From: CAIVND01 sp035532075
GTDB lineage: Bacteria; Actinomycetota; Acidimicrobiia; Acidimicrobiales; Bog-793
Assembly (NCBI GenBank): GCA_035532075.1
Contig: DATKRV010000080.1
Location: forward strand, 1 to 57,848
Length of the DNA: 57,848 nt
Direction of reading: 5' to 3'
Part shown: piece after piece, positions 28,105-36,585 of the stretch
Layout: each line of letters begins with the position of its first letter
How positions within the stretch are numbered: the first letter of the stretch is position 1
Position numbers and translations under genes: made by a program
The notes under the pieces: generated by a model
Told to the model about the DNA's origin: nothing
Seen by the model: only the letters and a program-made list of their open reading frames with translations
The model's database searches: none

Positions 28105-28941
28105 ATGACAATCTCCGAATCCGCCCATCGCCAGCGCAGTAACTCTACTTCTCCCCCGCTGCGTCGCGTGCCACGCGAGGGCCAGCTTGGTCAACTCATG
28201 CGGTCATTCGACCGGTCACTTCGTGCGCTCAATCGTTCAGCATCCACCCGAGATCAGTACCTTATGTCCGTCGGCCAGATGGTGGATTTCTTCGCCGCTC
28301 ACGGGATGCCAGACGAGCCAACCAAAATCACACGCGAACACGTCGAGACATTCCTCGCGGAGTTTGCCGAGACGCACATGCCTGCGACAGTACAAACCCG
28401 TTACAAGTGTCTACGGCTGTTTTTTTCATTCCTGCTCGAAGAGGGTGAGATCACTAAGCATCCAATGGCCAACATGAAACCACCGTCGATTCCCGAAACA
28501 CCGGTACCGGTCTTTGGCGCTCCGCAGCTTGCAGCGTTACTCAAGGTTGCTGACGGTCGAGGCTTTGAGTCCCGTCGTGATACTGCAATTCTTCGATTGT
28601 TCATGGATTCGGGAATGCGACGCGGGGAGATGGCCGGCCTCAAGGTTGAGGACATTGACTTTGAGCAAGATGTCGCTTACGTCATTGGGAAGGGCTCGCG
28701 TCCTCGTGCCTGCCCGTTTGGAGCTAAGACCGGCCAAGCCATCGACCGCTACCTCCGGGAACGTACGAAACGACCTGAGGCTGCTCTCCCCTGGCTCTGG
28801 CTCGGCAAGCGTGGTCAGCTTTCGGCTTCGGGCATACGCCAGATGGTCCGACGCCACGGTGAACTTGCCGGACTTGGTCTCATCATTCCAAGCACCACAC
28901 CACCTGGGACCCCTACGTACCGCGCTCTTGAGAAGTACTGA
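28105..28941 (+). pseudogene. Tyrosine recombinase, C-terminally broken
   Basis: Phage-type integrase relative. The N-terminal SAM-like core-binding domain (~30-120, with STRDQYLMSVGQMVDFF and PATVQTRYKCLRLFFSFL) and the first half of the catalytic domain are present: the first catalytic Arg in MDSGMRRGEMAGL and the beta-hairpin Lys in YVIGKGSRPR. After GELAGLGL the frame runs into an unrelated tail (IPSTTPPG...), so the H-x-x-R, second His and Tyr nucleophile are missing. At 278 residues it is about 40-50 short of the usual ~320. A small indel or deletion near 28880 is the likely cause. It should be inactive, which leaves the element fixed. Confidence 0.8.
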
Positions 28942-29676
28942 ATCATGAATCAATCTCCTTTCACTGCACCAGCATCATCGCTGGGCCACAAAGGATCGAT
29001 CGGTTTCGCCATTTGCTCGTCACGGGTCGCGAGGCGACCAATAAGGCCCGCGAGTCAACACACCCTTCCCTCGCCGGGAATTCTTCTCGGACACCCGATC
29101 ATACACGTCAATTGCCAGCATCGCTGATTTTGAGTTCCGGGGACGCGGTCATTTGCAAAGTAGCCGTGGGACCCCGAGCTGATCGAGGATGATGTCCGGC
29201 TGACGAGCGAGCTCGGGGGTGGCGACTGGAAGTCCACAGATCGGTAGGCCGCGCGGCCCATGATCGCACTAATCGCGGTCGCCGTCGCGGAGGTGGATGA
29301 AAAATCAGGAGCTAAAATCCGGGCGGCTCGTCACTGCTTTTGTACACCTTGGGTTGGCCGAAGGCAACATCTGGCAAGCAGCGAAGTGTGGCAAAAGCGT
29401 AAAATCAACAGCGCATAACTTTGCCAGTTTCGCCCCGTCGTGAGGTGCATTTATGCAGGTCAGCACACCGTTCGCAGCTCAGGACGTGTGAAGGCTGCGC
29501 TCTAATCACCTGAGCCGGACGCCCACAACTGCAGATTCTCCATGCCGTCGATCGTCTCAGGACTTCGATAGATCACAACGTCAAATCCTATCTCGTGCTT
29601 GCGGGAGATGTTTTGGTGATGTGCCCGTTGGCAAACCCGTGGCGACCAGTCCTTCGAACCTGTCCGAATCGAATGA
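28942..29676. other. 735-bp region: element remainder and tRNA copy
   Basis: No gene is supported on either strand. The first ~545 bp belong to the presumed element; the partial tRNA copy is at 29486-29525; the last 150 bp precede the end of the broken secreted-protein gene. Confidence 0.5.
29486..29525 (-). repeat. Partial copy of tRNA-Val 5' half (att remnant)
   Basis: Matches 27977-28016 at 37 of 40 positions, from the anticodon loop to the first base of the acceptor. Two of the three differences fall at the end of the acceptor strand, where this copy would pair less well with the present 3' half. Confidence 0.75.
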
Positions 29677-30924
29677 CTATGACGGTCCGCAGACGAAATT
29701 GACATTCTTCCTCATGTTGTCGACAACATTGTAGGGTCCTTGGACCTTGCAATTGAGTTTCTCGATGTCGTGCGCGTAGAACGTCGCGAACAAAGTGAGT
29801 TGAGCATTATCCAGCGTCGAGGTCTCCGGCACGCTAGCTGAATACTTGCCGCTTGGACTAACAACAATGAAGCTCGGCTGAACAGTGTTATTTCTCGTTC
29901 GAAGTCCTGTTCCAGCGGAATCACGAATGGTAGAGGTGAGAAGTACTACGCCTGGTTCGGTGGTCTGGTGTCCAATCGTATTTCGAATGAAGACCGTGCC
30001 CGTAGCTGTGGCATATGGGGGAATCTTCACGGGGGGCTGATTGGTCACCTCATTCGCTGGCGGAGCGACCGCGTGAACCGCAATACCGAAGTTGGACATT
30101 GTGATCGTAATAATCGAAGTTACAAGGTGTGATTTCGCCGGATTTGATGTTGTCGAGAAACCGTTCAACACGTGCTGAGTAATCATCGTCTTGAACTGGA
30201 GCCCTCGTCCCTTTGCATCTACCCAGATGTCCATGGGGAAAGTGAGCAATGGCAAGTTTGTCCGCGCGTCGAGTGCCGAGTACGCGGGAAACTGCCAAAC
30301 GGGAAAGTCCTTTTCTCCATTTTGTTCGGCGGTTATCAGCTTGAGACGGCTGATCGTTGCGCTGTATTCGGTTGTGGGGATACCTCCGACGTTTGACTGA
30401 GTGAGTCTCTTGACATCCCCGAAAGCAACTTCTTTAACGTACTGAAGGCTGTTCGCAGGATTGTTGATGGAGGAGATGAAAACTTCACCAGCTGAGACCT
30501 TGGAGGCACTCCACCGTGTGGTTTGGGTCGAGGCGTTGAGGTAAGTCAACGTGTAGGAGACACCGTTGACGGTCATGCCTTGGCTGGCATCTGGCTTCGT
30601 GAGAAATTCTGCGGAGAAGGGAGGCCGGAGGGTCATTGCTTACTTTGAGAGACTCGGTGTTTGCAAAACACCGTTTATTCGTTCCGAACGAGAGACGGTC
30701 AGAATCTCGGACTGTGGCTCAGATGGCGCACTTGCGTGTCGTGCTGTTCGATTCATTTGAATAGCTAGAGAAGCTGACACCGATAGTGGTCTCGCAGTTG
30801 CGCCCGCCGGATTCATGCCAAGCGCTGAGAGTCCTGCGCTAAGTATCGCAACCAAAGCAAATCCCCGACAAATCTGCATTTGGCGATGTCTGTCCTCAAA
30901 AGTCACCCACGACCCCTCCCGCAA
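29677..30924 (-). pseudogene. Secreted beta-rich protein gene with in-frame stop
   Basis: One reading frame runs from about 30924 to 29677 with a single TAA at 30640-30642. Before it, ~94 codons encode a signal peptide (GFALVAILSAGLSALGMNPAGATA). After it, GCA and then ATG 30636 lead to 319 residues of Thr/Ser/Val-rich beta-type sequence with no membrane segment, resembling secreted LppX/LprG-like or DUF-type exported proteins but not assignable. Two Cys near the C-terminus could bond. ATG 30636 has no ribosome-binding site and would lack export. So either the gene was recently inactivated, or the stop is a sequencing error, or it is read through. Function is unknown. Confidence 0.6.
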
Positions 30925-31324
30925 TGGATACCGACATTAACAAGACGTGCCGGCAGGCACTTGAACTCGGTTGAGAGGTATTCGATCGACTACGCAAGAC
31001 CGTAGGCTCTTTGGTTGCTACGCCATATTTAAGTTCGGCGTATCGGGTTTACCAACAGACACATCGCCGATTTTTTAGCTCAGCGACCTGCCCGCGTCGA
31101 AGCGTCCCTGCAATATGCATTTGATGTGTATCTCCCTCTCGCGTTCCAAAAGTTGTGGAATTAGTTGGGTCAACCGACTGCTCGACAAGTTCCGCCGTAA
31201 TCGCCTGAGCTCGCCGTTTCGTCAACTCGACATGGCTGCACCTCGCTCTTGGCCCTGTCACTCCCTGATTCACTCCCGTCTCCTCGTATCTCCGGTGACA
31301 AAGTGAAACCGATAGCCTGTACCC
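30925..31324. other. 400-bp divergent intergenic region
   Basis: No gene is recognised. It contains a small GTGCC-GGCA-GGCAC hairpin at 30947-30960, a T-run near 31072, and at its right end the TAGCCT -10 element of the next gene. Confidence 0.45.
31313..31318 (+). promoter_or_regulatory. -10 element, leaderless
   Basis: TAGCCT followed by GTACCC and then the GTG start at 31325. Confidence 0.5.
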
Positions 31325-31915
31325 GTGGAAAACCCCGAGACAGCAACGCCCTCCCCCCACACCGACCCGAAGCGTCGATCCTTGGCCGACATCGCCAAGG
31401 AGCTGTGGCACCAAAAGCCGGGCCCACGTCAGGTCAAGGCATCGAGCACTCCCATTACGACAAAAGAGATTGTCAACGGGTTGGATCGGCGCGAGCTTCT
31501 CGTCGGCTCCTTTTTGACGACCCTCGCACTCGTTCTCGCAGTCTTGGGATATTTCAACGAGAGATCCTCTGCTACAAAGAGCATCCACGCGAGCGCGAAC
31601 GATTTCCTCATTACGATGCTGATCGGCGCCTGCCTGATGGCGCTTGGACTCTTCCTGCGACGGCGTGCCCTACTCGGATTCGCAGCCTTTCTTTTCGGGC
31701 TTGAACAGGCCACATTCCAGTTTCTTCCGGGCGCGCTGATCTATCTCGCATTCGGAGGCTGGTTGATCTATCGCGTCATGCAAAAGGGCAAGGCGGACCG
31801 CGCCGCAGGGGTCGATCGAGGAACGGTGGACTATGGACCGAGCGGTAAGGGTGCAATCCCTCGGCCTTCGAAACGCTACACACCGCCGAAGAGCAGCAAT
31901 CGTCGCTCGTCCTAG
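31325..31915 (+). CDS. Small membrane protein of unknown function
   Basis: 196 residues. A polar N-terminus (~1-55) is followed by hydrophobic segments at ~57-76 (LLVGSFLTTLALVLAVLGYF), ~93-111 and ~115-150, then a basic, Pro-rich C-terminal tail of ~45 residues ending in PPKSSNRRSS. I recognise no domain. The gene ends 2 bp before the PlsC-type acyltransferase start, so the two form an operon and a role in the membrane or in lipid handling is possible. GTG 31325 is preceded by a -10 hexamer at the leaderless distance. Confidence 0.7.
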   Translation: MENPETATPSPHTDPKRRSLADIAKELWHQKPGPRQVKASSTPITTKEIVNGLDRRELLVGSFLTTLALVLAVLGYFNERSSATKSIHASANDFLITMLIGACLMALGLFLRRRALLGFAAFLFGLEQATFQFLPGALIYLAFGGWLIYRVMQKGKADRAAGVDRGTVDYGPSGKGAIPRPSKRYTPPKSSNRRSS

Positions 31916-31917
31916 CA

Positions 31918-32712
31918 ATGGTCCATAACAAGAGCGACGACGCACCGGGTTCGCAGACGCGGCAACGGACATCAAATTCTGGTTCGAAAAAACCCAACCT
32001 CGGCGTGCACTATGACACGGAGTGGACCCGCACTCGCGCCGCAACGATTCTGCGGAACTTGGTCTTCTCGACCGTAATCGGGCCCGTCTCGAGGTTCATA
32101 TGTTCGCCGTCACTCCACGGCCTCGAACAAATCAACGCGGAATCGCAGCCGCTGATCTTCGCGCCGAATCACGTCAGCCACTTCGACACGCTCGCGTTCC
32201 TCTGCACGATTCCCCCGAGGTACCGCAAGAAGCTCGTCGTTGCAGCAGCGGTCGACAATTTTTTTGACAAGAGATGGAAGTGCCTCTTCTTCTCGCTCTT
32301 CCTCTCGACGATCCCGGTAGAGCGCACCCGTACCAACAGAAAGAGTGCAGATATCGCCGCGGCGCTCATCGAACGGGGATACAGCCTGTTGATTTTTCCC
32401 GAGGGCGGAAGAAGCTTCACCGATGAGATGATGGACTTCCATGGCGGCGCGGCCTATCTCGCCAAGCGATGCTCGGTCCCGGTGGTGCCCGTCTACCTCA
32501 AAGGCGTGAGGAGGATTCTGCCGAAGGGATCGTCACGCGTGCACCGCGCACCGATCGATGTCTTCCTCGGTCCGGCGCTGCGGCCCTACCCTGGACAAAA
32601 TGGGGAAAAACCCGAGGACGCGCGCCGCTTCATCATCCGTATCCAGGACGCGATCGTCGAGCTCGGCGCCAAAAAGGCCCAGGCGTCCGGCGACGCTTCC
32701 GCTCAGGGCTGA
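31918..32712 (+). CDS. 1-acyl-glycerol-3-phosphate acyltransferase (PlsC-like)
   Basis: Membrane-associated acyltransferase of 264 residues that probably acylates lysophosphatidate to phosphatidate. The NHxxxxD box is NHVSHFD (~78-84). The glycerol-phosphate site FPEGGRSFTD and the downstream VPVVPVYLKGVRRILPKG block are intact. The N-terminal ~30 residues are polar and Ser/Lys-rich, then IGPVSRFICSPSLHGLE leads into the fold. It follows the membrane protein gene by 2 bp and is closed by a 14-bp terminator at 32791. A housekeeping role in phospholipid synthesis is likely; pgsA lies elsewhere in this window. Confidence 0.87.
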   Translation: MVHNKSDDAPGSQTRQRTSNSGSKKPNLGVHYDTEWTRTRAATILRNLVFSTVIGPVSRFICSPSLHGLEQINAESQPLIFAPNHVSHFDTLAFLCTIPPRYRKKLVVAAAVDNFFDKRWKCLFFSLFLSTIPVERTRTNRKSADIAAALIERGYSLLIFPEGGRSFTDEMMDFHGGAAYLAKRCSVPVVPVYLKGVRRILPKGSSRVHRAPIDVFLGPALRPYPGQNGEKPEDARRFIIRIQDAIVELGAKKAQASGDASAQG

Positions 32713-32790
32713 CGAACGCAACAATCTCAGGTGGACGGTGCCGATCGCCCGGAACGGCTGCTGATCGGACCAAATCCGAACCCAGAGATG

Positions 32791-32825
32791 AAGAAAGGGC
32801 CGGAGGGGGGATCCGGCCCTTTCTT
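32791..32825. terminator. Strong terminator hairpin
   Basis: AAGAAAGGGCCGGA pairs perfectly over 14 bp with TCCGGCCCTTTCTT around a 7-nt loop. It ends the plsC operon and insulates the lysR gene. The A-rich and T-rich flanks allow it to work in both directions. Confidence 0.9.
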
Positions 32826-32917
32826 AATGACTCTCCAGAGTGTGGAGGGGGGATCCACTGAACTCTGAAGTACGTATCTAGTATGCGGGATCACGCTGTA
32901 TGCGTCAAACACATGGC

Positions 32918-32932
32918 ATAGATACTTGCTAT
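32918..32932. promoter_or_regulatory. LysR-type operator candidate (T-N11-A)
   Basis: ATAG-N7-CTAT contains a T-N11-A dyad typical of LysR-family sites. It overlaps the -10 hexamer TATCAT (32930-32935) of the lysR gene that starts at 32944, which suggests autorepression. No divergent target gene exists on the other side. Confidence 0.5.
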
Positions 32933-32935
32933 CAT
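32930..32935 (+). promoter_or_regulatory. lysR-type gene -10 element
   Basis: TATCAT with 8 nt to ATG 32944. No Shine-Dalgarno is present. Confidence 0.55.
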
Positions 32936-32943
32936 TTAGAACG

Positions 32944-33894
32944 ATGGATCTTCGCCAGCTCAATGCCATCGTCGCCATCTCCGAACATGGCTCCTTCTCG
33001 GCCGCCGCGGAGGCTCTCGCAACCGTGCAGTCAAATGTCTCGACGCACATCAAAAAACTCGAACGCGAACTCGGCATGCCACTCATCGATCGCTCGACAA
33101 ACGGGCTCACCGAGGCGGGCCAACTCGTCGTCGATCGCGCCAGGCGAATCATCAACGAGCTCGACGCGATGAGTTCGGATGTGACGGCGCTTACCCAGCA
33201 GGTTGTCGGCACCGTCCGTCTCGGAGTGATCGGCACGGCCGCGCGTTGGCTCGTTCCCCAGCTCATTGAACTCGCGCCAACCCGGCATCCGATGCTACAC
33301 CTCGTCTTTATCGAAGCCTCGACGCTTGGCCTTGACTCGCAGCTCGCGTCGGGACAGGTTGATCTCGGCGTCCTCGGGCTTCCCGCGTCGGGAACCGAAG
33401 TTCGAACCTTTCCCCTTTTCGAGGAAGACCTCGTTCTTGTCGTACCCCAGTCGCATCCAATTGCCAGACAAGAACTCGTCCACCTTACTGACCTACGCGG
33501 ACTTCGACTTCTCCTGCCGACGAAAGGCACCTCATATCGCGACGAGCTCGATGCGATCACCAAATCACTCGGTTTTACCTTGGAGCCACACGCCGAGACC
33601 GACAGCATCAGACTGATTGCATCGCTCACCTTCGAAGGTGTGGGATTTGCCATCTTGCCCTCAGGCGCTCTCTCGGCACGACGCGAGGGCGAATGGGCGC
33701 AGATCCCGGTGGAGGGTCTCGCACCGCGTCTTGTCGGCGTCGCCCAGAGACGCCGGGGACTCCCCGGTGCCCCCGTGCGCGCCGTGCTCGAGATCCTCTA
33801 CGAGATCGTGCTGCAAAGCGACCGAACGCCAAGGGGCGTCCGGTCATTGATCACCTCGGAGTTGATCGACCGCTCCCAGAGCCCGCATCATTGA
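32944..33894 (+). CDS. LysR-family transcription regulator
   Basis: 316 residues. The N-terminal winged HTH is textbook: LRQLNAIVAISEHGSFSAAA, then ALATVQSNVSTHIKKLERELG, then IDRSTNGLTEAGQLVVDRAR (residues ~3-65). The C-terminal periplasmic-binding-like effector domain starts near 90 (GTVRLGVIGTAARWL) and runs to ~300. I start at ATG 32944, because an upstream in-frame start at 32926 lies inside the -10/operator region. The downstream gene is on the opposite strand, so the regulated genes are not evident and may include only itself. The effector is unknown. Confidence 0.9.
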   Translation: MDLRQLNAIVAISEHGSFSAAAEALATVQSNVSTHIKKLERELGMPLIDRSTNGLTEAGQLVVDRARRIINELDAMSSDVTALTQQVVGTVRLGVIGTAARWLVPQLIELAPTRHPMLHLVFIEASTLGLDSQLASGQVDLGVLGLPASGTEVRTFPLFEEDLVLVVPQSHPIARQELVHLTDLRGLRLLLPTKGTSYRDELDAITKSLGFTLEPHAETDSIRLIASLTFEGVGFAILPSGALSARREGEWAQIPVEGLAPRLVGVAQRRRGLPGAPVRAVLEILYEIVLQSDRTPRGVRSLITSELIDRSQSPHH

Positions 33895-33921
33895 ACTGCA
33901 CCGCGCCGACCGAGGATTCGC

Positions 33922-34548
33922 CTAGGTACTGTCCGTGCTTCCACTACCAGGTCCGACCAGATCGGCCTCGCGCCGCATGAGCCACAGTGTCGGTCCGTGC
34001 TCTGGAGCTTGTACCACACGTTCGACATAAAACCCAAAGCCCTGGTAGAAACCGACGTTGTGCTCGCTCGAGCACTCCAGATACGTTCCGGCTCCAAGTC
34101 TCCTCGCGTCGGCGAGGAAGGCCTCCATGAGCAACGCTCCGTATCCTCGCGACTGTGCGCTCGGAGAGACTCCAATCGTTCCGAGATAGAGATGGGGCTC
34201 TTTTGGATGGTGCCCAACGAGCGTCCGCGTCAATTGCCGCGCCGATCGGAGTCGCTCGCCTAGCAGCAGCGGAATCTGAAGGTGTGCAATGCGGTCATAG
34301 ATCGAAAGCGGGCGCGACCATGACCTGATCCACATCGCGGTCGCCTGAAAGTCTGCGGTACTCATCACCACGCCGCGGGGAAGATATCCATGGCGCAGCT
34401 GGATGGAAAAGAATGTCGCCAGGTCACGTATCCGCCTTGTCTGCCTCGCGAACAGCCATACGGCGACCGGATCATCATAAAAAGCCTCTGCCAGCGACTC
34501 TCGTATCGCGCCGACATCCTTGGCATGCGCACGCACGATCTCGGACAC
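33922..34548 (-). CDS. GNAT-family N-acetyltransferase
   Basis: 208 residues. The fold is recognisable from VRAHAKDVGAIRESLAEAFYDDPV at the N-terminus to LYLGTIGVSPSAQSRGYGALL (Q-x-R-G-x-G acetyl-CoA loop) and TYLECSSEHNVGFYQGFGFYV near the end. It is of the one-domain type often annotated as a puromycin-acetyltransferase-like GNAT, but a drug role is not supported. The GTG start at 34548 has TAGCAT exactly 6 nt upstream and no Shine-Dalgarno. Its 3' end converges on the lysR gene with a 27-bp gap. Confidence 0.85.
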   Translation of the reverse strand: MSEIVRAHAKDVGAIRESLAEAFYDDPVAVWLFARQTRRIRDLATFFSIQLRHGYLPRGVVMSTADFQATAMWIRSWSRPLSIYDRIAHLQIPLLLGERLRSARQLTRTLVGHHPKEPHLYLGTIGVSPSAQSRGYGALLMEAFLADARRLGAGTYLECSSEHNVGFYQGFGFYVERVVQAPEHGPTLWLMRREADLVGPGSGSTDST

Positions 34549-34554
34549 GTCGCG

Positions 34555-34560
34555 ATGCTA
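34555..34560 (-). promoter_or_regulatory. GNAT gene -10 element, leaderless
   Basis: TAGCAT on the minus strand, then CGCGAC, then GTG 34548. Confidence 0.5.
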
Positions 34561-34656
34561 GCGGCAAGGCATCTCGCGCCCGAAAGTGGCCACATCGTTC
34601 CTACGAAACGCAGCCGAGGGCGAGATTTTGGCGTTGGAGGCGACACGTGCAAGCGG

Positions 34657-34662
34657 TAGTTT
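34657..34662 (+). promoter_or_regulatory. DsbA-like gene -10 element
   Basis: TAGTTT with GGAGAT (6 nt) before ATG 34669. The six bases could also act as a close Shine-Dalgarno, but a leaderless start is favoured. Confidence 0.45.
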
Positions 34663-34668
34663 GGAGAT

Positions 34669-35271
34669 ATGACGACAAGCTTCTCTGTGAACTTTGATTA
34701 CCGTTGCCCATTTGCCCGCAATGCCCACGAACACGTTGTTGCTGCCGTGCGAGCAGGGGCGGACTACGACGTTGCCTTCAAGGCATTCTCGCTCTCCGAG
34801 GCGCACACCGCCGAAGATGGCATCTCTGCCTTTGAAGACCCCGCACGCCGACCGGATCTCCTTGCACTCGCTGCGGGGGTTGTCGTGCGCGATCACCTCC
34901 CGGAAAAGTTCCTCGACGCGCATCTCTCGCTCTTTGCAATTCGACATGATGACGGAGACGATCTGCGCGATGAGGCTGTTGTCCGCAGTGCTCTTGCACG
35001 CGCAGGCGTCGACGCACAGTTCGTCTTCGATGAGATCGAGAGCGGCTGGCCCCTCGAGACCGTTCGCGCTGAACACGAGACATCGGTCAAGGAGCATTCG
35101 GCATTTGGTGTCCCCACCTTCATCGCAAGCGATCAGGCAGTCTTTGTCCGTTTGATGACCCGCCCAGATGGTGACGGTGATCTTGCCAGACGCACAATCG
35201 ACCGAGTGCTCGATACCCTTACCGGCTACCCCGAGATCAACGAGTACAAACACACATCGGTTCCGCGTTAA
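34669..35271 (+). CDS. DsbA-family thioredoxin-fold protein, single Cys
   Basis: 200 residues, cytoplasmic (no signal peptide). VNFDYRCPFAR at the first strand-helix turn replaces the usual CxxC with a lone Cys at residue 13, and AFGVPTFIA provides the cis-Pro loop. The helical insertion between them matches the DsbA/FrnE/2-hydroxychromene-isomerase group. A monothiol site fits glutathione- or mycothiol-linked chemistry better than disulfide formation; actinobacterial relatives such as mycothiol-dependent reductases are the closest known concept. The substrate is unknown. It converges on recA with a shared terminator at 35304-35340. Confidence 0.8.
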   Translation: MTTSFSVNFDYRCPFARNAHEHVVAAVRAGADYDVAFKAFSLSEAHTAEDGISAFEDPARRPDLLALAAGVVVRDHLPEKFLDAHLSLFAIRHDDGDDLRDEAVVRSALARAGVDAQFVFDEIESGWPLETVRAEHETSVKEHSAFGVPTFIASDQAVFVRLMTRPDGDGDLARRTIDRVLDTLTGYPEINEYKHTSVPR

Positions 35272-35303
35272 TCAGTTCAGGCGGTTTGCTGAACAACACA
35301 AAA

Positions 35304-35340
35304 GAAAGAGGATGGAGACTTGAGTCGTCCATCCTCTTTC
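35304..35340. terminator. Bidirectional terminator between DsbA-like gene and recA
   Basis: GAAAGAGGATGGA (35304-35316) pairs over 13 bp with TCCATCCTCTTTC (35328-35340). Read leftward from recA it is followed by TTTTGTG, giving a good Rho-independent terminator. Confidence 0.9.
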
Positions 35341-35359
35341 CTGTCGTGATCTGCTGTAG

Positions 35360-36421
35360 CTATTTGATGACCGGAAGATCCTCGTCAAGCTCGATCGGAT
35401 CATCATCGCCGATACCGGCTCCGATCGGAACGTCGATTGCGGGAACCATCGTTGCCTGACGGATCCGCTCGTCGATCTCAATGACCAGTTCAGGATTGTC
35501 ACGGAGGAACTGCTTGGCGTTCTCTCGACCCTGACCGAGCTGTTCGCCCTCGTAGGTATACCAGGCCCCAGATTTCTTCACGATTGAAAGATCGACTGCT
35601 ACGTCGAGAATCGATCCCTCCCTGCTGATACCGGTTCCGTACATAATGTCAAACTCGGCACTCTTGAACGGCGGAGCGCACTTGTTCTTGACAACCTTGA
35701 CCCGGGTGCGGTTCCCGACAATCTCGATACCGTCTTTGATCTGCTCAACGCGCCGGATATCAAGACGTATGGAGGCGTAGAACTTGAGCGCACGACCCCC
35801 CGGAGTGACCTCGGGTGATCCGTAGATGACGCCGATCTTCTCTCGCAGCTGATTGATGAAGAGTGCGATCGTCGAGGAACGGCTGAGAGTCCCCGTTAGC
35901 TTGCGCAGTGCCTGGGACATGAGCCGTGCCTGAAGACCAACATGCGTGTCGCCCATCTCCCCTTCGATCTCTGCACGGGGAGTGAGCGCTGCGACAGAGT
36001 CAATGACAATGACGTCAATCGCGCCTGAGCGGATCAGCATGTCGGCTATCTCAAGTGCCTGTTCACCGGTGTCGGGCTGGGAGATCAAAAGCTCATCGAT
36101 ATCAACGCCAATCGCCTTCGCATAGACCGGGTCAAGCGCATGCTCGGCGTCGATATAGGCACACGTGCCGCCGTTGCGCTGGGCCTCGGCGACAACGTGA
36201 AGTGCGAGGGTGGATTTGCCAGAGGACTCGGGTCCATAGAGCTCCACAATGCGGCCCCGGGGTAGTCCGCCTATGCCAAGAGCAAGATCGAGTGACATGG
36301 CACCAGTGGAGATCGATTCGATCTGCAGGTGGAGGTTCTCCCCCATCTTCATCACCGAGCCTTTGCCGAATTGCTTTTCGATCTGGCTCAGTGCCGCATC
36401 GAGTGCTTTGTCCTTTTCCAT
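35360..36421 (-). CDS. recA: Recombinase RecA
   Basis: ATP-dependent strand-exchange protein and SOS co-protease, 353 residues, with no intein. The Walker A loop GPESSGKST is at residues 63-71, and VIVIDSVAALTPRAEIEGE, the L2-side INQLREKIGV and the KVVKNKCAPPFK block follow in the normal order. The acidic C-terminal tail (GIGDDDPIELDEDLPVIK) is present. GAGAGAG precedes the ATG at 36421. Its promoter region has a LexA box at 36568-36585 and a TACAGT -10 at 36559-36564. recX, which commonly follows recA in Actinobacteria, is absent: a strong terminator comes directly after the stop. Confidence 0.99.
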   Translation of the reverse strand: MEKDKALDAALSQIEKQFGKGSVMKMGENLHLQIESISTGAMSLDLALGIGGLPRGRIVELYGPESSGKSTLALHVVAEAQRNGGTCAYIDAEHALDPVYAKAIGVDIDELLISQPDTGEQALEIADMLIRSGAIDVIVIDSVAALTPRAEIEGEMGDTHVGLQARLMSQALRKLTGTLSRSSTIALFINQLREKIGVIYGSPEVTPGGRALKFYASIRLDIRRVEQIKDGIEIVGNRTRVKVVKNKCAPPFKSAEFDIMYGTGISREGSILDVAVDLSIVKKSGAWYTYEGEQLGQGRENAKQFLRDNPELVIEIDERIRQATMVPAIDVPIGAGIGDDDPIELDEDLPVIK

Positions 36422-36567
36422 CTGCTCTCTCTTTCGCTGTCGATCACCGTCGGGCCGAAATGGGCACTTGGTCGTCTTTCAAGTTACGACCGAGCTGTGT
36501 CAGTCCACGAGGTCCGGCGACGAACGTCGACATGACGCCCGTCGCGCGAACTTTCATCACTGTAGTT

Positions 36568-36585
36568 CACGAACACCTGTTCGTG
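36568..36585. promoter_or_regulatory. LexA (SOS) box of recA
   Basis: CACGAACACCTGTTCGTG is an 18-bp palindrome containing GAAC-N4-GTTC, the Gram-positive/actinobacterial LexA site. It lies just upstream of a TACAGT -10 hexamer reading toward recA, about 147 bp from the start codon. Confidence 0.9.

Larger units (their letters stand above)
27977..29525 (+). mobile_element. Decayed integrative element at tRNA-Val
   Basis: Bounded by a 40-bp direct repeat (37 of 40 identical, first 21 bp exact): 27977-28016 inside the intact tRNA-Val and 29486-29525. The unit length is 1,509 bp. It contains a broken tyrosine integrase next to the tRNA and ~545 bp of unrecognised DNA. The arrangement int-next-to-tRNA with a displaced partial tRNA is the signature of site-specific integration, followed here by loss of cargo. 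The duplicated part is the 5' half of the tRNA, which is unusual. That this is a single element is inferred. Confidence 0.6.
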
